Positions 1 through 12,186 of a DNA stretch of 64,000 nt are shown here, in pieces. Every line of letters starts with the position of its first letter. Position 1 is the stretch's first letter. The stretch covers positions 4,112,202 through 4,176,201 of the forward strand of contig OY730171.1 in NCBI GenBank assembly GCA_963422465.1, written 5' to 3'. The notes under the pieces are model-generated. The model was given only the letters and a program-made list of their open reading frames with translations. It was not told the DNA's origin and made no database searches. Made by a program: the position numbers and the translations under genes. The DNA is from Lichina pygmaea. Lineage: Eukaryota > Ascomycota > Lichinomycetes > Lichinales > Lichinaceae.

Positions 1-1217
1 CAAGAGATCATCTACCCCAACCTACTCAATATACTCGTAGTCGTGATGGTCGAGACACGCATCTCTGCTAATCCTTGAGGAAGGGCTATATGTGTCATCG
101 CTAGGATGAACTGTCATCCTCGAGAAGCTAATTACCCCCGACCATGGACAAGTCATTGAATTAAGGTAGTGTTGGGAGTTCCATTGCAAGGATATGTGCT
201 CAGGAGTCAGTGCCAAGAGGTCAACGCCGAGGAGTCTCTCGGGTTGTTGTTGACATGGGTCAGGTCAAGTCAGATGAGATCAAGTCAAGCTCCCTTGACA
301 GGTCAACTTCTTCGATAAGGAGTGAGTACCGCGCCCATGATGATCGTGACTACAAGTAATCAAGTACGATGGAAGCAGAGTTGGTACAGTAAGTCCAGTA
401 ACGTACCAACTGAACTGTCAGTAGTTAGCAGCTTCATCTCTAGCAGCATTAGTCCTTGAACGTCAACAACATGCACAGAATTTCTCGATATGGAAGCTCA
501 AGTTACATGAGAATTGAACAGTACTTTATTGTACAGCGGCACACGTAGAAAGTCTTGACGACCTTTCTGATTCTACTTTTACCTCCTCCCCCCAAACATC
601 GAAAAAGCAGTGGACTGCTTGTAAACATGTGCAGAGGAAAAGGGAGAGGGAAAGGGCTGCGGAGTGCGGTCACGAATCGAGAGAAGTGGGCATGGTAGGA
701 TACAACTGTTGTGATGGGAGAACAGGGAAAAGGTCTTCGCAAGACTGGTGTGCATCAAGTGAGCGATCAGCCAGCGCAAGCCCTCCTGTGAAGAGTACAC
801 CAGCGTGGCCGCCCAGAAAGAACACACTCCCCTCCCAGCTAAGCCGCAAGTGTATGCTCCGCCAATTCGAGATGCAGAAGAGAAGAAGGAAAAGTGTGGA
901 AAGAAGTGAATGTACCCGGTTCTGTGACGGATGGCTTAGTGCAAGGGGTGATGTCGGGCTTGTGGAGGAAGGTGCAAGCTGGGAATCGGGGTGTCTGTAA
1001 TGGGATTGTTGTCATGTGCATCGAGAGTATGCGTGATGGCGATGGATGGCCGAGGGCGCATCCTGGGCTGTCTACTGCACACCCTTTCAGATCCATCGTC
1101 GCGGTGGAAAAATGTGCTGGTGGTGCCGACGAAGCGGTCCTGTGAGGTCGACGACGAACGTGGTAACGAGGTAGCGGGACAGGCGCTTGAGGACCGAGCC
1201 GCTGGGAGGGCTGGCGA
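1..1217. other. Intergenic stretch, no gene recognised
   Basis: Several overlapping short frames exist on both strands, but none has a recognisable domain, a convincing start or consistent codon use. The right part is the 3' flank and probable 3' UTR of the minus-strand KNR4-like gene. I see no RNA gene or repeat. Confidence 0.5.
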
Positions 1218-3073
1218 TCAGAGCTCCACCGTCCTGAGTTCGTTCTCGGCCTTCTTCTCGGCGGGACCACCGTCCACCCGACCCACTCGGTCCACCACAT
1301 CCATGCCGAGCCCCTTGACTGCTCCGTTCGAGGCCGGCGCACCCCGGGCTTCGTCGCCGCCGGACCGAGCCGTCGCTTCCCTCTTTCCTGTGTCGAGAGG
1401 CTCCACCGGCGTCGGCGCGTCGATGAGCTTGCTGGCTTTGCGGAGGCTGCTCACGGGCGTCGCCGACCTCGAGCCGAGGCCGATGTGGGTCGGCACCGCG
1501 GCCGGAATCTCCTCCGAGACCTTGGCCAGAGGGCTCGACCGGCCGGTCCGGGACATGGGGCTCGCGCCGACGCCGTGGCCGGCGAACCGTTGCCGCGGCC
1601 GACCGCGCTCGAACTCGGCCCCCAGCGGACTCGCCCTCGGCGACGGTCCGTCCGCGCCGGTGCCGCCCTTGGCGCCGGCGTCCGCGTTCGCGTTCGCGTT
1701 GGGGTTGCTGGTCACGATCGGGCGCGGTTTCGGCTTGGCCAGGCGGGGGCCGTACTTCTGATCGGCCCGGGATCTGAGCACGTCGAGGTAGGACGGATCG
1801 GCGGTCTTGGACCGGCCCTCGCGCAGCCTCAGCTCGTGGCCGTCCTCGTCGACGAACCACCTGTCGCCCTCGAGGTCGTCGGCGACGGAGGCGAGGAAGG
1901 CGGCCCAGGATCGGGCGACGACGTACTTGCAGTCGAAGTCGCGGCCGAAGACGATGACCTGCCCCCAGGTCCCCGCCGGTCCGGGCGCCAGGTCGACGGC
2001 GACGTTGTTGCCGCCCCAGTCTCGGGCGAGCGGAACCCAGCCCGGGTGGGCGTACGCCTTGCGCACGGCGCCGGGCGGCTGCGAGTCCTGCTTGGCCAAG
2101 AGCTGCTGGCGCCACAGCGAGCTCGACGGTGGCGGCTGCCGGTGCGAGGCCTGGGCGTTCGAGGACGCCGACGCCGACGACGGCGGCGGGGGGGCGGCGA
2201 CGTCGGGCTTGCGCAGCATGGGGGACCTGAGGCGGACGTGATCCGACAGGAACTCCTGGTTGACGGTGCGCCACTGCTGCCACTCCTGCACGATCTCCTC
2301 GCAGTCGAGCAGCATGCAGCCGAAGAGGATGCCCGTCGGGGTGCCACCACGCTCCTGGCCGTCGTGCAGCTGCCACGACTCGCGCACGTCGGCGGGCAGC
2401 GAGCAGTCCAGCATGTACTCGAGCTCGTTCAGGTCGTTGGGGGAGGCCGCTTCGGCCAGCTGGTCGAACAGCTCGGTGTAGTTGTCCTCGGCCCATCGGT
2501 CGATGCGTTTCCACGAATGCGCCACCGGCGGCGGTGGCGGAAGGCCGTCCTGGAAGCTCTGGAGCGGTATCTCGCCGCCGGCAACGGCTGCGGCGCCTCC
2601 GTAGGTCGACGTGCCATTGGCCGATCGCCCTCTGGCCGTGGCCGAGCTCGATCGCATGCCGGGCGCATACGGCGACGTGGGCGAGCCGCCACCAAAGGGC
2701 GAGCCCAGACCGCCGTTCTGGAAAGGCGTCGACGAGGGGGGCGCGCTATCCTCGACGTAGGTCAGGTCCGATCTCGACTCGAAGCCGGACGTGGCGACGG
2801 AGGCGAGGGGCGTGTTTCGACCGCCGTCGAGCAGCACGTGTCGACCGGTTCGATAGGGAGAATTCGGGGTGGCGTGTCGGTCGGAGGAGGTCATGGTATG
2901 CCAGAACGAGCGCCATCGGTCCCCTAAGCTGTACCAGCCAACAGCGAAGCCACGGTCAGCCACGATGGTGTCCGTCATGACCGATGAAACCCTGGCGCCC
3001 CAAGCGAGATGGACCGTCGGTAGGAAGGTTGGTGGTCTGGTCGGCGCAAGGGTGATACTGACGACAATGCCAT
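1218..3073 (-). CDS. KNR4: KNR4/SMI1-type cell-wall synthesis regulator
   Basis: Family role: in yeast, Knr4/Smi1 (Neurospora GS-1) is a cytoplasmic hub that tunes beta-1,3-glucan and chitin synthesis with the Slt2 cell-integrity MAP kinase. Seen: the N-terminal block WRSFWHTMTSSDRHATPNSP followed by PYRTG is typical of filamentous-fungal members. The globular SMI1/KNR4 domain runs from HSWKRIDRW to FLASVADDL, about residues 142-356, and is split by a Pro/Ser/Ala-rich loop. Low-complexity tails flank it. An uninterrupted frame reaches an ATG at 3104 (628 aa). I prefer a spliced start: an 11-nt first exon (ATG at 3073, exon 3063-3073), an intron to a CAG acceptor at 2929-2931, and exon 2 from 2928. 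That gives 573 aa starting MALSLGDRW. The domain call is firm and the start is an inference. Confidence 0.88.
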
Positions 3074-3858
3074 GTTTCGACTCGATGATCTCGTCACGGC
3101 GCAAAGGTCAAGCACGGACGACGGACCGGGGCGACGAGGACTGGACCAGCGTTGCCATGCAGGCGATCAAACGGACAACTTGCTCGAAGTCGCAACGGAC
3201 CGACGGTCGAGCGTCAGGATACCGTATCCGTCCACCGGCTGAAGAATGCAGATGTCAGGAGCGAGGACGACAGTGTGGAAGGCGAAGCGACAGAGCCAAT
3301 TCCGAGGCACAGAAATGCAGATCGGACGTGACTGCGACCTCGTACTGCTGACCGCTGAAGCTCGCACGAAGCAATCGTCAAAAAAGGGCTCGGCAGCGGC
3401 GTTTGCTTGGAATAGTGACGTACGAGTACGAGTAGAGAAAGGGGAAAGGTTGAGCGGAAAGGAGGAAGGGCCAGGCGAAGAAGGGCTCGGTCGACGCGAG
3501 ACAGCACGCGTCGTACCGCACGAGGGTGCTATACCCGCGGCAATTGGAATTGGAAACAGCAAAGAAGGACCAGGATGGAGGATTCAAGCAGGAGGAAACG
3601 AGACACGAGACCGACGAAGACATCCTTACCACCTAGTGCTAGACGGACCCGGAGATGAGAAGGGGGGCGACTCCCCAGAACAAGCCGACGCACGATGCAG
3701 CGGGCAGAGATAGAGGCCGAGAAGGTCGCGCGGTGACGGCAGTGACGGGTGAAGCTGACATTCAGAGCGGTGATGATTGAAGTCGAAGCGTAGGAGACAT
3801 TGGAGACGTTGACGTACGGGGGACTTGTCGAGCGGTTGTCGGTTGGGGAGGGTTTTTC

Positions 3859-3876
3859 GGGGGGGGGGGGGGGGGG
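3859..3876. repeat. Poly-G run of 18
   Basis: An uninterrupted run of 18 G lies about 70 bp left of a short AATC tetranucleotide array. It is prone to length errors in assembly and to quadruplex formation. Confidence 0.9.
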
Positions 3877-3945
3877 ATGATAGGATTGTGCAGGATTGAA
3901 TGTCCAACGTTGAGACTGGGGTTCAAAAATAAACTAGACGACGGT

Positions 3946-3965
3946 AATCAATCAATCAATCAATC
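3946..3965. repeat. AATC tetranucleotide microsatellite, about five units
   Basis: Direct tandem repetition of AATC is visible. No function is evident. Confidence 0.85.
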
Positions 3966-4162
3966 GAGATTCGGACAAGGCAAGGGCTTGAAACATTTTC
4001 GGGGATCTCCTCCTTGGCTGCTTCGTTGATAAGCCACGATAAGTCGGATACGTCCAGCGACGCTGACGATGCACCGCAGGTACGTATATACATCGACACT
4101 TTTGTGGTCAGGGGAAAGCCGTTTCGTTTGTTTTGTTTTTCCTGTTGGTCACCACAATACTT

Positions 4163-4208
4163 ACGTACGTACGTCGTACGTACCTGCGTACGGAAGTACT
4201 TCCGTACG
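4163..4208. repeat. GTAC/ACGT-rich tract ending in a 22-bp perfect palindrome
   Basis: Alternating ACGT units at 4163-4183 are followed by a perfect 22-bp palindrome at 4187-4208 centred on AGTACT. Similar GTAC-rich runs recur in the intergenic DNA (about 4240, 7080, 12345), so this is a genome-wide compositional habit and not an obvious operator. Confidence 0.7.
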
Positions 4209-4707
4209 GAGATACCTACATAAGTACGGAGTACTTGAGTGCCTAACAGTACAGTACACGGGTGCTAAAGTACCACCGACATTTGCAAGAAATTTTCCAT
4301 TCTTGCCAGCTTTGAGATCCAGCATCTACGTACTGTATGTAGAGAGATGACGATGCCGCCGAGAACCTTCCCACCAACCGGAAATTTCCGAGCATCTTTA
4401 ACAGTAATTTAATTTATTTTTTCTTTCGATCATCTGGCTGGCGTTGAACGAATGCGAGCCGGTGGCGAGACGAGCCGTTTTTTACGAGCAGGAGAGATTA
4501 CGTACCAGTCGGACGCTGTTGATGGAGACCTTACGTAAGTGTCAGCACGACTGCAGCCTCCGCCGGGTGGGCGCTAGTAGGATCGTTGTCGAATCTTCCT
4601 TCGCCTCTACTCGTAAGCGAAGGGGTCAGGAGGAGGAGGGAGGCGGGAGGTCGAATCAGCGCTCCGGATTGATCGCGAGCAGGGCGAGCAAGCGAAGACG
4701 GTGGAGA

Positions 4708-5114
4708 TGGCATCTCACGTGAAGGCCGTCGCCAAACTTTCGTCGAACGTCGGTGGAATCTCCAACACCAATGTTAGTAAGCAGCCACCTTCAGCTGCCG
4801 CGACGTCCGACGATAATGTGCCATGAGCGACCGCATCTCCGTTGGACATCTCGACATCTCAGCGCCTCCCTGCCCTCCGAGTTCCGATGTCCGACGTTGC
4901 TCCAGGCCGACGATCCTCTGGCCAGAGGTCGCGTTTTCATCGAACATCGCCTTCAGCTATTTTATCGCATCTATTGTGGGGGGGAGGGTGTTCGAGGTTC
5001 ACCTCTGGCCGTTACGGACTCTTGCTAGGAGAGCACGAGTTTCAGAAACAGGAAAGGTGGGGAACCTCGTCCAACCCAGACATCACACCCAACCAGACCG
5101 ACATTTATCGTTAA
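4708..5114 (+). other. Possible small unidentified gene (weak)
   Basis: An ATG at 4708 in good context opens 22 codons (MASHVKAVAKLSSNVGG...) that end at a possible donor GTTAGT. A CAG acceptor about 90 nt on leads into a frame that stays open to a TAA near 5114. I do not recognise the product. The second half is low-complexity and the splice model is only permissive. It could equally be 5' UTR, a non-coding transcript or chance. Confidence 0.15.
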
Positions 5115-5524
5115 TGAGCGTATGTTGTATTGAACAAGGCAATCCTCCTACAACGAAGCAAGGTACAACAAGCCCTGCAAGACGTAGCCAAGATAGGGTA
5201 TCTCTGCGCGAATGCGTGCACACACGAACACATACACCATATCTCCAGACCCGTCTCGGCCTCAACGAAATCCACAGAGACCTGGACAGAGAAGGTATAC
5301 CGCACGTCGTTCAAGAAAAAAGAGCCGAGAGAAAACCCGCATGAAAGTAGACTGCAAGCACACACCGAAAGGGTGTTGGGATTTCTTGAAAAGATGGCAA
5401 GAAACCCAATGAAACCAGCTAGTAGCCCATTGTCAGCTACTAGGGCCGCTGCTACGCTGAACGATAGTGAAAGGTTCGAAGGGCAGGATACACGTACCGT
5501 GACCGCAGTTCGAAACCCCGATAT

Positions 5525-5565
5525 GAGAGAGAGAGAGAGTGTGTGTGTGAAAGAGAGAAAGAGAA
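5525..5565. repeat. GA/GT dinucleotide microsatellite
   Basis: About eight GA units run into five GT units and then GA-rich sequence. It lies in the 3' flank of the minus-strand PNRC-like gene. Confidence 0.8.
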
Positions 5566-5679
5566 AACGTCACGGACAGCCTCTCCAAAGGGGTATGCGG
5601 CTCATGCCATCTCCATCATGCCACCGTTGGACGTGGTGGCTAGGTGGATCCCAGCAACGCACTGTAAATGGCAGATTTG

Positions 5680-6870
5680 TCATTGACGATGTGAGGGCCA
5701 AGATCGAAACCCACCGGGCGGTGGATTCGAAGGCGCTATGTTCAGAATCCGTCGTAGATCCGCCTCCATCGTACGTATAGGATCCACGTCGTGCCCTTGG
5801 ACTGGTCCCGGTGATGCGTGCGGACTGGCTCCGTCGCCGGGGCCCTGCACGTTCCTTGCTGCAACGGGGGCTCTTTCGGCACGATAGGCTTGTCCGCTTG
5901 AATTTCCTGTAGTCGTCATGTCATTCGGCTGCTGAACGATGACAGGAGCCGAGGCAGGCTTAATCTCCTGCCGCAAATATGATGGTCTGTGAGGCCCCTT
6001 GAACGCGCCTCGAGGGGAACTGGGATCGCGTCGGTGGCGGCTACCACCCGGTCGTGCATTTGTCGGGCTCGGCCGGCTTGGCGTCGGCGATGGGGACGAG
6101 CTGCCAGACGGCTGCGGTGCTGGCCCGATGGTGTACGGGCTGGCCTCTCGAGACCATTGTGGAGGTGGAGAGGGGGAGACTGGCCCGTCAGGTGCTTGGC
6201 CTGGAAGTGGAGGAGGCGAGGAGGCACTCGGCGGTCGCCCCGACGAAAACAGCAGGTCCTTGAGTGCCTGACTCTTCCGGCGCAGGTCCTCTCGATCAGC
6301 GACCGAGCTATTCGCCGCCGATGGTGCTGTGTTTGGCCGGACAGGCTCCGGCGGTCCATATCTGACTTCGTCGGAGCTGGATTGAACTCGATCCTCGTCG
6401 GCATTTCCGGCCTCCATTTCAAAATTGAATACGTCCGAGGCTCCACATCCGGTGCTCGGAGAAGATCTTCCACGATCGAGATGCGGTAGAGCAAAGCGCG
6501 AGGAGGAAACGGCTCTGGGTAGGACGTTCCGACCGTGCGGCGACTTCGACGGTGTAGATGCTGCCTCGGCGGCCTGTTGCGCCCGTGCTCTCTCTTCTCG
6601 TTGCGCTCGGAAGAAAACATCAAGAGGCGAATCTTCGCCCTCGCGGATAGGATCTCCCGTCGCAGGGGTGGATCCTAGCAGATGGAGCGGAGGGACCTGG
6701 GACTCCTCGTCTCGTATCCTAGCTTCGAGTCCACGTTTGGCCACGCTCTCCGGGACCGATTTGGAGAGCAACTTCGGGATGGGGAGCGACGAAGGCGCTG
6801 GCGAGGCGCTGAATGCGGGGCCTGCGAATGCCGTCCTCGGCGGAGTTGACGGTAGATGCGGTCCGTCCAT
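5680..6870 (-). CDS. PNRC-motif protein, Edc1/Edc2-like decapping-activator candidate
   Basis: An intronless 396-residue frame rich in Pro and Ser and predicted disordered. Residues 15-40 carry FAGPAFSASPAPSSLPIPKL, the proline-rich PNRC/Edc1-type motif (SPxPSxLPxPxx) that filamentous fungi keep near the N-terminus. In yeast Edc1/2 and human PNRC2 the motif binds Dcp1 and stimulates mRNA decapping in P-bodies. Other conserved-looking patches are SPLDVFFRAQREERARAQQ (about 81-99), LKDLLF and a short C-terminal helix DPIRTMEADLRRIL. It is divergent from RBX1 across a 414-bp shared promoter. The motif is seen; the decapping role is inference. Such proteins are often labelled only as proline-rich hypothetical. 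Confidence 0.75.
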   Translation of the reverse strand: MDGPHLPSTPPRTAFAGPAFSASPAPSSLPIPKLLSKSVPESVAKRGLEARIRDEESQVPPLHLLGSTPATGDPIREGEDSPLDVFFRAQREERARAQQAAEAASTPSKSPHGRNVLPRAVSSSRFALPHLDRGRSSPSTGCGASDVFNFEMEAGNADEDRVQSSSDEVRYGPPEPVRPNTAPSAANSSVADREDLRRKSQALKDLLFSSGRPPSASSPPPLPGQAPDGPVSPSPPPQWSREASPYTIGPAPQPSGSSSPSPTPSRPSPTNARPGGSRHRRDPSSPRGAFKGPHRPSYLRQEIKPASAPVIVQQPNDMTTTGNSSGQAYRAERAPVAARNVQGPGDGASPHASPGPVQGHDVDPIRTMEADLRRILNIAPSNPPPGGFRSWPSHRQ

Positions 6871-7284
6871 GGCGAGAAGGATGATGATGACGAGTTGTCG
6901 TTGGGGAATGTTGTGCGCAAAGTGCGAAGCGCCTGGTGAGATGGCAGTACCGTACGGGTATGGGAAGGCGGGGATAGAGTTATTTATAGATTAGGTGGCT
7001 GGTGACGCACATAGAGTTTCTGATGACAAATCAAGCAGAGCCCCATCGTTCCTGGCAGAGCCGCATTAACTTGGCGATTACGTACGAGTACCCCCGTACC
7101 TCGGAAGAGTCAGCGGGATCAATGACTAATCATAGTCGAAGTGAAACCACCAAGCGCTGCTAGAAGACGGTAGTCACGTGTACCCTTTGGCATAGGAGCA
7201 GGCAGCCAAGACAAGGGCGGTCATACGATATGGTTCATTCTCTAACGGCTTCCTCGGCGTGGTGAACGTTCAAACAGCCAAATC
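6871..7284. promoter_or_regulatory. Shared divergent promoter region
   Basis: The 414 bp between the start codons of the minus-strand PNRC-like gene and plus-strand RBX1 must hold both promoters. No clear TATA box is visible. There are GTAC-containing repeats near 7080-7100 and a CACGTG E-box at about 7176. Confidence 0.4.
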
Positions 7285-8289
<1,005 letters not shown>

Positions 8290-8747
8290 TCAGCTCACTC
8301 TCTCGCCGTCGACCTCGATGCCAGAGCCCATCAGACTGGCCTGCGAGGGCAGCCATTTCACCGGATTCTGCTTGAAGAACGGCCAGGGCGGGACGACGAC
8401 CAGGAAGGCAAGCGCCGTCCCGACGAGGCCGGTGAAGAGCGAGGTGTAGATGTCGTGCCAGTAGATGCCGAGGACAAACGCGACGACCTGAACGACGCCA
8501 TCAGTCAGTGACCCACACAGCAGATAGGGCGTTGCGTGCAGCATGTCGAGCACTGATACACGTACACCAGCGGCCGTGAGGAGTATAGTGGTCAACAGAT
8601 CAGCCAGTCGCTGGCCCTCAAAGTCCTGAAGTAACGACGCCCCTTTTTTCAGCCAGGCTTTTCAAGATGCCGAGGGGTTACCGTGACGGTTCTTACAATC
8701 TGCCCCTCGAGCGTCACGCGGACGGTGTCGAGTAGTTGATCAGTCAT
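8290..8747 (-). CDS. SPC1: Signal peptidase complex subunit 1 (SPC12/SPC1)
   Basis: A small ER membrane subunit of signal peptidase, thought to shield membrane-protein segments from cleavage. Three exons on the minus strand are 8697-8747, 8566-8625 and 8290-8487, giving 102 aa. The family signature LEGQI/DFEGQRLADLL spans the first junction. Two hydrophobic hairpin segments follow (about 26-47 and 51-71), then the conserved PPWPFF and PVKWLP, and an IEVDGERVS tail of the usual form. Length fits the family (about 90-110 aa). Introns have GTAAGA and GTACGT donors and CAG acceptors. It is divergent from the CorA gene across about 1.35 kb. Confidence 0.95.
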
Positions 8748-10095
8748 CTTTCAGCAAGCTGTTCTTTTTGACTCTGTGTTAGATCTCTTTGCATTGAAGG
8801 GGACGGAGAGTACGGTACTTACTGTAGAGCTACCGTACGCACTATATCCCGTCCTGTTTGGTTTTGGTGAAGCTCCAATATTTTTGTTTGACAGAGACTG
8901 TGGCCTGGTCTCATCATACGGGGTAAGAGAGTAGCATTCGATCTGCATTGCTTTGTGGCCCCTAACTTAGCCTTGTCCTATTTCTTTTCTTTTGTGGGGC
9001 TGGAAAAAAGAAAAAGATGAAACGTCACGTGCTTGGATCGGGAGTCAGACCATCATCGTCATCACGTTTCGTACCCACTGCAATCACCCACAAAAAATTT
9101 TCTCCTTCTTCATTCGGCAAGAATTGGAAAAGTGCGTCGACAGAGATCGCAGTCCGCCATCTCCTCTTATTTCGCGCAAAGATAATCAGAACAATCGTCT
9201 TCCACACACGCACATGTCCACGCAGTTCTAGACATACAGGGGTTCCTTAGTTACTTTGCCCCCCCCCCCTCCCCTTTTTCAGATTCCCTCGACGGAAACC
9301 CTCCAGCTCTCTCCTTCTCTTGCCTTGGCTTCAAGCGACGCGGTTACCCTTGTCGTCTGGAGGTCTCCCCTCCGACATCGGTATCGTCTCCTATCACGGC
9401 AGGTTCAGGGTCTCTTTATATCTTTGGCCATAGCACACTGTGCTTCCTAGCACGCATCACTTCGACGGAGCTGCCTCCACTGCTGGCTGAACTCCTCCTC
9501 GTGCTGCTTCTGTTGAGGGCAGGTACCAGCATTGTCACGTCAACAGTCTATCTCGCTCCCGCCGTTCCACTCTCGATTGCATTGACGCCACGGCGTGCTG
9601 CTCTCCCGAACACCATCAAGTTGGCGGGGCTCAATCGTGGCCAGTTCTCGTTCATCCGTCCCCTCCTAGGCCCAAGCCATTGGGTCTTCTGTGGAGGTGA
9701 CAAAAAACCTCCGTAATTGACCCAGCATCTCATCCACGTCACGAAGCTGAAAGCGCCTGGAAGTTCAAGGTGGACCCTCTTCGACGGACGACGTCGAAGA
9801 GGAATCTAGGGTCAAGATCGGTCTGGATTCGGCTGCTCAAGCTCGACCCGTGAGACGGCCTGCTTCCGGAGGTTGAATGTCCTGTGTTTACCGCCAGCCA
9901 GGTGCCAGCTTGCTGAGCGCGTTCAAGATCGGTTGATCGTTCATCCCAAGATTTGCTCCACCTGAAACCAGTTTATCTGCCGCTTCCACCGTCCGCCTCG
10001 GTGAAGAGCCCGACCAGCGGACGCCACGTTTACTGCGCACGGCTGGAGGTGCATCAGGTCGGATTCCGGCTCTTGCAGCGCGCAGAGAGGGCGTT
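8748..10095. promoter_or_regulatory. Divergent promoter and 5' UTR region (SPC1 / CorA)
   Basis: 1.35 kb between start codons. From about 9100 it is pyrimidine-rich, with a C-run near 9259-9267 followed by CT-rich sequence, typical of fungal promoters and long 5' UTRs. Short frames here show no known domain. Confidence 0.45.
9888..10095 (+). other. Probable 5' UTR of the CorA gene
   Basis: The long minus-strand frame over 9888-10718 is a shadow of the GC-rich CorA N-terminus. On the plus strand this stretch has no conserved coding sequence and immediately precedes the CorA start at 10096. Confidence 0.3.
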
Positions 10096-12186
10096 ATGGA
10101 CTCCCCACGGTCTGAGAAAATCGACACCAGACTCAGCACCCCCGCATCGAACTTGGACGACCACCGTTTCCAGCCTGCATCTCTGCCGAGAGCCGAAACC
10201 CTACCTCGACAATTCCCTGCCCCTAGAGCTCGGCGCGAAACCGGTCGTTCGCTCTTCGAGAACGACGACATGGATGCCGCGGGAAATGGGCCCGATGGCC
10301 GTAGCCCTAGACGTCTCGATGCCGACCGCTTGGGCGCCGAGGACATGAACGCGAGGGCGACGGTCGACGTCCACGACGCCACGAGCCTCAAGGGTACCGT
10401 CCGATTCCCAACCGCGGGCGGGCTCGTCGAGCTGCCGACGGGCGAATCGCCTCCGTCGATGCGCCGCACCACGGTGCACCACGCCCGGGCGTCGTCGCGC
10501 GCCTCGGTCGTCTCACGCTCGTCCTCGCCACCGAACTCGGTCGACGCCTTTGCTCCGAATCCCCGGCCGCGGGAGCGCACCAACACGATAGAGAGCAAGG
10601 CCGTTTCCGATCTGGGCTTGCGTCCCCAGCGCACCGTTTCCGGGGGCACCGGCGGCCGGCGCCCGACCTTCATCGAGGAGATGAGCCATGCAGAGCCCGC
10701 CGTCGTCATCGGCTCCAAGCGAGGCTCGATTGAGGCCGACGTGTGTTACCCTCCGCCCATGGAAGGCGGTGCCGACGAGCATGTCATCGACTTTGACGTC
10801 CTCGAGGAGTTTGTGGCCCTGAGCCGTAGCACGCCGACGGCCCCGAGCGCCGCCGAATCGCCCATGGGCAGCCATCAAGATCTGAGCATGCTGGAGCGAC
10901 GTCCGTCGACCATTCCGGGCGTCTCTCGTGCCATCCACCATCCGGTTCCGTTCGTCGACGACAGCCGTGCCGATGACACCGACGAGAAGGACGTCGACAT
11001 GTGCTCCCTCAAGAAGCTCCCGTCCGTGGCGGGCCATCAGGCGGTGGAGCCAAGCCGATTCAGCTTCTTTTCGTCCGAGCTCGATTCAACCGTTCATGCC
11101 GCAGAGCTGGGCGACCTGATCATGCCGACGGAGTCGTTCCGCGAACTCTTTGAGCTGAATCCGGGCGGCGGGGTCTGGTGGCTCGACGTTTTGAACCCGA
11201 AGCAGGACGAGCTCGGGGTGCTGGCCAGGGCGTTCGGCATCCACCCGCTGACGTCGGAAGATATTGCAACCCAAGAGAGCCGCGAGAAGGTCGAGCTCTT
11301 CAAGCAGTACTACTTTGTCTGCTTCCGCTCCTTCCACCAGCCAAGCAAGATGGGCGACGACGACCTGGAACCGCTGAACGTGTACATGGTGGTCTTCCGC
11401 AAGGGGATCTTGACCTTCACCTTCTCACCGAGCCCGCACTCGGCCAACGTGCGCCGTCGAATCGGCAAGCTCAGGTATCTGCTCTCGTTGAGCAGCGATT
11501 GGGTGTGCTATGCGTTGATGTGAGCGATCCGATGTATCCCCAACAGCCAACGCACCCTCTTTTTCTCCCTCCAACGACGTGACATCAGCTAACCATAGGT
11601 ATCCAGCGACGACATCGTCGACTCCTTCGGTCCGGCGATCCAGCACGTCGAGAACGAGACCGACACGATAGAGGATCAGGTGTTCGTTGCGCGTGCGGAC
11701 GATTCAAGCCCGCTGCTTCGGCAGATTGGCTTCTGCCGGCGCAAGGCGATGGCGCTGATGCGGCTGCTGGGTGGCAAGGCCGACGTGATCAAGGGCTTCG
11801 GCAAGCGCTGCAACGAGAAGTACTCGGTCGCGCCGCGGGCCGAGATCGCCATCTACCTGAGCGACGTGCAGGACCATGTGGTAACGATGATGTCCAACCT
11901 CGGCCATTTCGAGACGATCCTGAGCCGGTCGCACACGAACTACCTGGCCCAGATCTCGGTGGAGCAGATCAAACTGGGCAACGCCACTAACGACGTGCTC
12001 AGCAAGATCACACTCATCGCGACCATTCTCGTGCCGCTCAACGTCATCTGCGGTCTCTTTGGCATGAACGTGCCCGTGCCCGGCCGCGAGTCGACCAACC
12101 TCACCTGGTTCTTCGGCATCCTCGGCGTCATCTCCCTCGTCATCGCAGCTTCTCTGGCCTTTGCCAAGAAGAAGAAATACATCTGA
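10096..12186 (+). CDS. CorA-family Mg2+ transporter (ALR/MNR2 type)
   Basis: A fungal CorA-like magnesium transporter: Alr1 at the plasma membrane or Mnr2 at the vacuole in yeast. Two exons, 10096-11519 and 11607-12186, give 667 aa; the join GCG TTG AT/C GAC restores WVCYALIDDIVDSF. The first 330 residues are disordered and Ser/Pro-rich. The cytoplasmic CorA funnel follows (VWWLDVLNP, GIHPLTSEDI, YYFVCFRSF), then a long pore helix and two C-terminal transmembrane segments. The signature G627-M628-N629 ends TM1 and is followed by VPVPG; TM2 is LTWFFGILGVISLVIAASLA. A Lys-rich tail ends the protein. The family is certain; plasma membrane versus vacuole cannot be decided, so no symbol is given. 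Confidence 0.94.

Larger units (their letters stand above)
3074..5679. other. Long intergenic stretch, probably promoter and UTR
   Basis: About 2.6 kb separates two minus-strand genes. It holds the KNR4 promoter side, homopolymer and microsatellite tracts and GTAC-rich palindromes. The short frames do not match any family I know. One weak exon-like start at 4708 is listed separately. Confidence 0.45.

Noticed and set aside
1087-2927. Long frames overlapping the KNR4-like gene on both strands (for example 475 aa minus, 480 aa plus)
   Set aside because: They are GC-rich shadows: Arg/Ala/Gly-dominated, without domains, while the chosen frame carries the KNR4 domain.
9888-10718. 276-aa minus-strand frame over the CorA 5' end
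   Set aside because: Shadow of the disordered GC-rich CorA N-terminus; no domain.
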